From positions 140,938,496 to 141,002,495 of the forward strand of contig CM067369.1 in NCBI GenBank assembly GCA_034401795.1: a stretch of 64,000 nucleotides of DNA. The letters run 5' to 3'. Source of the stretch: Chaetoderma sp. LZ-2023a. Its lineage: Eukaryota; Mollusca; Caudofoveata; Chaetodermatida; Chaetodermatidae. The notes below the pieces were generated by a model that was not told the DNA's origin, did not search any database, and was given only the letters and a program-made list of their open reading frames with translations. Below, one piece after another: positions 58,415-64,000 of this stretch (within the stretch, counting starts at the first letter, position 1; every line of letters starts with the position of its first letter). The translations under genes and the position numbers were made by a program.

Positions 58415-59711
58415 TTATCCCATAGGGTTGCACAATTTTTCGATTATTCGATTAATCGCGATTGTATAATTCAAAATGATCGTGGACGATTATAAAATGA
58501 AATAATCATGTAATCGCCATGTTGAAATTTTTGTCAAGACACTTATGCTTGTGAAACTCTGCTCGTGTTACCAATCATTGAAACAAACATCCGGCTATCA
58601 GCCGAATGTGTGAATGATTAAATAAACTAAATAAATAACTGATTTGTTTGTATTGACTCATGATTAGTTTTAGATGAATAAAGATTGTTCACTTGGTCAC
58701 TATTTGTCATTGTTGTTGTAATCACACACGCTTATTCCGCATTCCCCATTCTCTGTATAGTTATGCGCTAACGGTTTTCCCAAAAAAGTTCTAAAACTGA
58801 TACCACAGAAATTCAACGTATTTTCTCCCGTAAAAATTCTCAACGCCTACGCCTATGTTTAATGTATACCTCAAAACATCACTGGGGAAGCGAAATTATT
58901 TGATTTGAGCGCTTAAATATAAGCCGGCTATATTGTCATTCATAATAATTCAATTTGGATCATTTAATGTTGATCGGCATTACAAAATGATGTGCATTTT
59001 CACCCGTACTTGTTTGGTACATAAATTTGGTCTTAAAATATATTTATAAGAAAGGTATTTAATCATGCCAAGACTGTTTTAAGCGCATTTTGATGACAAA
59101 AGTGTGGAATAAACTTTATTATATCTTGAACATATGTGGCCTACTATTAGTATTAATCTAATAGGTGGTCGAGATTTACAAATCCGAGGCCTGTATTGAC
59201 TTCTAGAGGGGCCAGAAATGTATCAGGGCAGAGATCGGTCTAAAGTAGACACACCCTGTGACACGATTGTTATTATTATAAACGCTATTCTTACAAATTT
59301 GCTCTTAAAATTTTTTTTTTGTATACAATCTGCTGAGTTAGGGGGTGGGCTTCTAATACAGAATTTTGCCATTTTGAAACTGCTAAGAAATCATTGGAAC
59401 TCATATGTCAAAGTTAGGGGGGGTGAGCTTCTATTAGAGCATAGGCTACAATTAAGCGAAATACGGTAACTTCCATTTTGTGTCTAGAAAAATCTTGGGT
59501 ACATTCCTTTGTTTGCAACTGGCGTATTCTGTCCATGTATGTATACCCAAGTGCCTAACCCATAATCTTACAATCTGAAGTAGCATAATAACATCCTCTA
59601 AGCAGCATTGACGTAGTTAATATAGTTTACGATTAATCGTATGATCGCAATTATTTTTTTTAAATGATCGCGATTATGAAAAGTGAATAATCGTGCAATC
59701 CTATTATCCCC
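58415..59711. mobile_element. hAT-type non-autonomous transposon, 1.28 kb
   Basis: TAGGGTTGCAC at the left (58423) is mirrored by GTGCAATCCTA at the right (ending 59703), and both are followed inward by ATTATTCG/AATCGCGATT-rich sequence. The flanks TTATCCCA (58415-58422) and TTATCCCC (59704-59711) agree at seven of eight positions, as expected for an old hAT duplication. No transposase ORF is present; a poly-T run and two GGGGGTG words lie inside. Confidence 0.7.
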
Positions 59712-60739
59712 TCTGAAATACAGCCACCTACCCTTGTGTTTTCCCGATCTGATATAAAAACTTTCATCTGCACAAAACCGGATTCTAATTTGTAACCAAA
59801 ATCAGAAAACACTGTCCCATTATCAATTTTGTATGAAGAGAAATTTATATTATTTCTCTGTTCACTCGTACAAGCCTATGAAAAGAGAATGGCAGATATT
59901 ACAAGAAATCTAGTAGTAAACACAACTGATGATTGTTCCGTAATTAATTCCTTTAGGAAGAGAATATATTATTCTGAATTTTGAGTGTGGTTAATTCTCT
60001 TTGTACAGCAGAGAATAGAAGAAGCCACCTAAACATAGGCTAAATAAAGCAGAGTTTTCATAACGTTTTACGGGATGAAATGATAAGGAGGGTATTTATC
60101 ATTCCAAAACTGTTTTAACATTTATTTTTACCCCAAAAGTATGGAATATACTTAATTTTATCTTGAACATACATGTACGTGGACATTAAGCACAAATATG
60201 CAAGGATTTAGCTCGACTGCTTGCTGAGTAATGGTAATTTTTAATACCAATTTTCAATTTTTTAAAAGGTACGTTTTTCTAAAATTTCACAGCGTCTTAT
60301 ACTTAAGTACAGTACAAGAGTTTTTTGGGAGGATTTTGGTCAAATTTGGGCCAGCGTCCTATATAAGGGGGGGGGGGGGGGGGGGGGGTGGGCTTTAGTC
60401 GAGAAATGACGTTAATATGTTTTTGTTACTAAACCTATTATGTAGTCAAACAAAGTGTAAGATTAATAAGCTACATGTAATGCAATTTTATTTCTGATAA
60501 CAATATGTAGATTTGTGTCTATTCAATTTCGCTTCAAATTACCAAACGATAATTTAGTTATTTTTGAAGGCTGTATATGCAGCTAATCATCTGCATGTCA
60601 GTGAATACTCAGCCATGCGCAATTGCATAGTAAGTGTTATCCACATGAGCCATCTAGCCAGTATATACAATATCTATGGATATAGATAATTCTATCTTCT
60701 ATATGCCCAGTTCTGTTCTGTAAATGTAATGGAGCTTTC
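59712..60739. other. Non-coding with a long poly-G tract
   Basis: A run of over twenty G bases lies at about 60367-60388. The words TTTAATCATGCC and GTGGAATAAACTTTAT of the neighbouring hAT element recur in diverged form near 60090-60160, so part of this may be a related copy. No gene is seen. Confidence 0.45.
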
Positions 60740-61090
60740 CAGAGTAATGACCTTCATAATCAGCTACATGTAAGCGATGTATAGGATGACATCATAATCA
60801 TTATGTCATAAATGATTCTACACACCCCGTATATGGCCCGTCTTTAACGCTTAATAGTCCGACATGTTGTATGAATTGTATGTTTTTGCTATTTAAGAAA
60901 CATGCTGTTGCATATTTTGAAACTAATTTGACTGGGTGCACCCAGTCAAATTAGTTTCAAAATATTCAACAGAGCAGCTCTTAGCTGTATAGTTTTCTGG
61001 AAATTGATATTCAGGGAGTTCAGAGATCATTCTCTGTAGGTGGAGCTTAGCTAGAGATTGGCGGGGCATAGCTAAAAATGGAAATATTCA
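60740..61090. repeat. Hairpin-cored dispersed repeat, last copy
   Basis: GATGACATCATAATCATTAT, TGTATGAATTGTATGTTTTT and the palindrome at 60902-60972 (arms nearly perfect, loop only GGGTGCACCC) are followed by GTAGGTGGAGCTTAGCTAGA. Confidence 0.78.
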
Positions 61091-61294
61091 TTCCTGTCTT
61101 TCAGATTCATGTATATCCTCCAGGTTAACTTCTTCTTGTTGACTAGCCTCCTTCAACTTGCTAAAGATTCTGCTAGTTTGTGAGTATGTACAAATGCAGA
61201 AGATGGGTCAGAAAGACGATAAATGATACATACATGTAGGATTCTCTCTAAAAACAGGCAGATGAAAAGCTGTCTATGTACTCTTTACAGTGTT

Positions 61295-61960
<666 letters not shown>

Positions 61961-63481
61961 GACTCTAGGACATGGTTATGCAGTTTGTACAGTGTGTCTA
62001 TTAGGGCTGCGTGGTTTGGCTTACAGCCACTTCAGTTTCGATATCCCCTTCCATATCGGTTTTAACCGAATATCGGTTTTATGGGTGATTTCTATTAGGT
62101 ATATGTCAAGAAAAACTTGAAATGCATTCGCTAAAATGCTTAAAAAATTACTGTCAATAACATAAAAATAGAACATTATTTCCGGATAGAAATTTTTGCC
62201 GCCTTACACATATGCTTAATATACCACATGCCCACCGCGGGAGTGAACTTATTATCTGGAATCACCTAAATCTTAGGTATACTGTAATATCCATCGTTTA
62301 TTACATCCAAATTAATATACAATTTGACTTTCATGTCATCATGAAAAAATACAAATCACGTGATATTAGAAAGATTTATTTCCGGTATTCAGAGCGAGTA
62401 CTCGTCTGCGAATCATGGCCCGTGGTTTGATCTCGGAACCTACTCTATATACACAATGGGGACCGAGTACTGTACTTTAGATTTGATCCGAGTTTCATCC
62501 ACAGCATTCGTACACCTTTCTGTGTTTGAAATTTCATGACTTTACCATGACATTTAATGAGCAAAATTTACAAATTCCATGACCTTCAAGAATTAATATC
62601 TAGATTTGTGTTTATGACGTAGCTACATACATGTAAATTACAATTGGAGTTATTCTGAAAATGTCTGAATATTGCGCCTTGCGACAAGCAAGTCAAAGCC
62701 TTGTTTTGATAAGCTGTTGCCATAATTTTATTGCATAGAGGTGATGTTGGAAATCTTTGCCAGCAGATTTTTTTTATTCTGCATGATTATCATTTTCCAT
62801 GACTTTTCCACGACTTAAGATAAAAAATGTTGATTTTCCATGACTTTCGAGGCCTGGAGTTTAAATTGTCAAATTCCATGATTTTCCAGTATGTCCATGA
62901 CCAGTATGAAAGTTGGGATCGCTCCTGAAGTTATGACGCGCTAGCAGAATTCTTTTCTAAATAGATCAATCGCATGACACGGTTGCTATTATTAGCCTGT
63001 TCAATTCACATGCTATTCGAAGAGTTTGTTTTAGTGACAATGGGACTTAAAAAGATATTCCCGCTTTCAACAGTCTATCACATGTGTGTATAACTATTCA
63101 TTTTGGCAAAGAACATAAAACTTCAGGTTCGGTGTGATTAGATATCAAGCTGTTCGATATTCTCACGGCACTTACATGTACATATATGTACAAACTGCTT
63201 TCACAATAAAATACATTAATCTTCCATTTTTGAACAGTGATTGGGATTTGAATGTCAGACCTATTTAGGCCAAAATAAAAAATAGCTTCGTTTCCTGTAA
63301 ACCTCCCTGGTGAAATTTTAAATTTTACTCACACAGCCGGGAGCACAAAAAAACCTTTTCTACCCAGCATAAATGGTAAAACATCCCTACATTTGTCAAA
63401 CTATACAAATTACATGTTTTTAAGGCCATTTGTAAGCAATGTGAATCCCTTCAGCTAATTGTGACATAAAAAAAATATGAC
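61961..63481. other. Non-coding, nothing firmly recognised
   Basis: The word TTCCATGACTTT recurs between 62530 and 62900 in both loose and inverted form, hinting at an old DNA transposon without clear ends. TTTCGATATCC / ATATCGGTTTT words near 62035-62080 also look repeat-derived. No gene is supported. Confidence 0.4.
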
Positions 63482-63797
63482 AAATTTGACAATCTTCTTC
63501 TTTTCGTTCGCCGATCATACCGCCAGTCCTGTAAGTGACTATCAACATCTTCTTCTTCTTTTCGTTCGCTGATCATACCACCAGTCCTGTAAGTGACTAT
63601 CGACATGATCTTAAGCGTTAAGTGCGTGGATCCATGGTTTATTAGAGTGCGCCGTGCGGCCTGGAACCTCCGTCTTCAGCACTCGAGGTTTCTGTCAGGG
63701 TTACCTCACCCTTACCTCCTTTAGTCGCCTCTTACGACACGCAGAGGATACGGAAGGTGTATTCTAAGCCCCACCTACAGGGCGAAAATTTGACAAT
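63482..63797 (-). mobile_element. GAA-tailed retroposon, second copy, with 12-bp target duplication
   Basis: AAATTTGACAAT flanks the insert at 63482-63493 and 63786-63797. The minus strand runs from the CCCTGTAGGTGGGGCTTAGA head to a GAAGAAGAAG tail. The last 55 bases of the 3' end are present twice in tandem (63494-63548 and 63549-63605), each with its own GAA tail. Confidence 0.8.
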
Positions 63798-64000
63798 TAC
63801 AACTATATTTAATGGACATCTAGTTAGATATCTGAAAAACAAATATTTATGACCTTTTTAAAATAAATTAGTAATTGAAAAAAAGAAATTTCCTTCCTCC
63901 CTACTGAAGTCTTTTTTCCCACCAAGTTTGCAAGAAACAAAATAAAATCCAGTTTTGTGCAGATGAAAGGTTTTTTATCAGCTTGGGAAAGCACCTTGGT
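63798..64000. other. Window end, nothing recognised
   Basis: This is AT-rich sequence with no supported feature. Confidence 0.5.

Overview
This is a eukaryotic, AT-rich, intron-bearing and very transposon-dense window, most likely from a marine invertebrate; a lophotrochozoan such as a mollusc or brachiopod is my best guess. Two things suggest this: repeats that start with AGCTCACCTGG and read GGCCATCTTGGAT, and the mix of DIRS, Academ and Penelope-like elements. No species can be proven from the sequence alone. I see no bacterial operons, CRISPR arrays, rRNA or convincing functional tRNA genes.

The one host gene I recognise with confidence is ARFRP1, an Arf-like GTPase of the trans-Golgi. 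It lies on the minus strand from about 40003 (start codon) to 18292 (stop), in seven coding exons. Six have matching splice sites and phases. The penultimate exon (20950-21048) is recognisable but its reading frame does not run through cleanly, and the G3 motif reads WNLGGQ instead of WDLGGQ. The introns are filled with repeats: a 160-bp satellite in intron 1, hairpin-cored repeats and LINE remnants in introns 2-4, a complete-looking DIRS element in intron 5, and a 619-bp tandem array in intron 6.

Layout. 1-9768: a plus-strand DIRS retroelement fossil (DIRS-A), interrupted at 1577-6953 by a 5.4-kb Academ DNA transposon that encodes a large transposase followed by XPG-like nuclease and Cys-rich modules. 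9769-18220: non-coding DNA with hairpin repeats, TTAA-flanked MITEs, hAT MITEs and a few unassigned exon-like stretches. 18221-40003: ARFRP1 with its repeat-filled introns, including DIRS-B (21665-28464). 40030-42125: a MITE, a decayed LINE, an inverted Penelope-like piece and a GAA-tailed retroposon. 41800-50110: a Penelope-like element split by DIRS-C (43408-49540). 50110-57025: DIRS-D. 57026-64000: a possible exon, an unusual phased array of CCGGCTACA motifs ahead of a TATA box, a tRNA-derived SINE, a 1.3-kb hAT-type element, a hairpin repeat, a LINE remnant carrying a long (AT)n tract, and a second GAA-tailed retroposon with target duplications.

The four DIRS copies fall into two lineages (A/B and C/D) by protein and terminal-repeat similarity. 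They show the family hallmarks: Gag-like protein, reverse transcriptase with RNase H, tyrosine recombinase, inverted terminal repeats and an internal complementary region. Several insertions are nested: Academ in DIRS-A, DIRS-A in a hairpin repeat, DIRS-C in a Penelope-like element, a retroposon in the same Penelope-like element, and a palindromic MITE in a hAT MITE. This allows a relative chronology.
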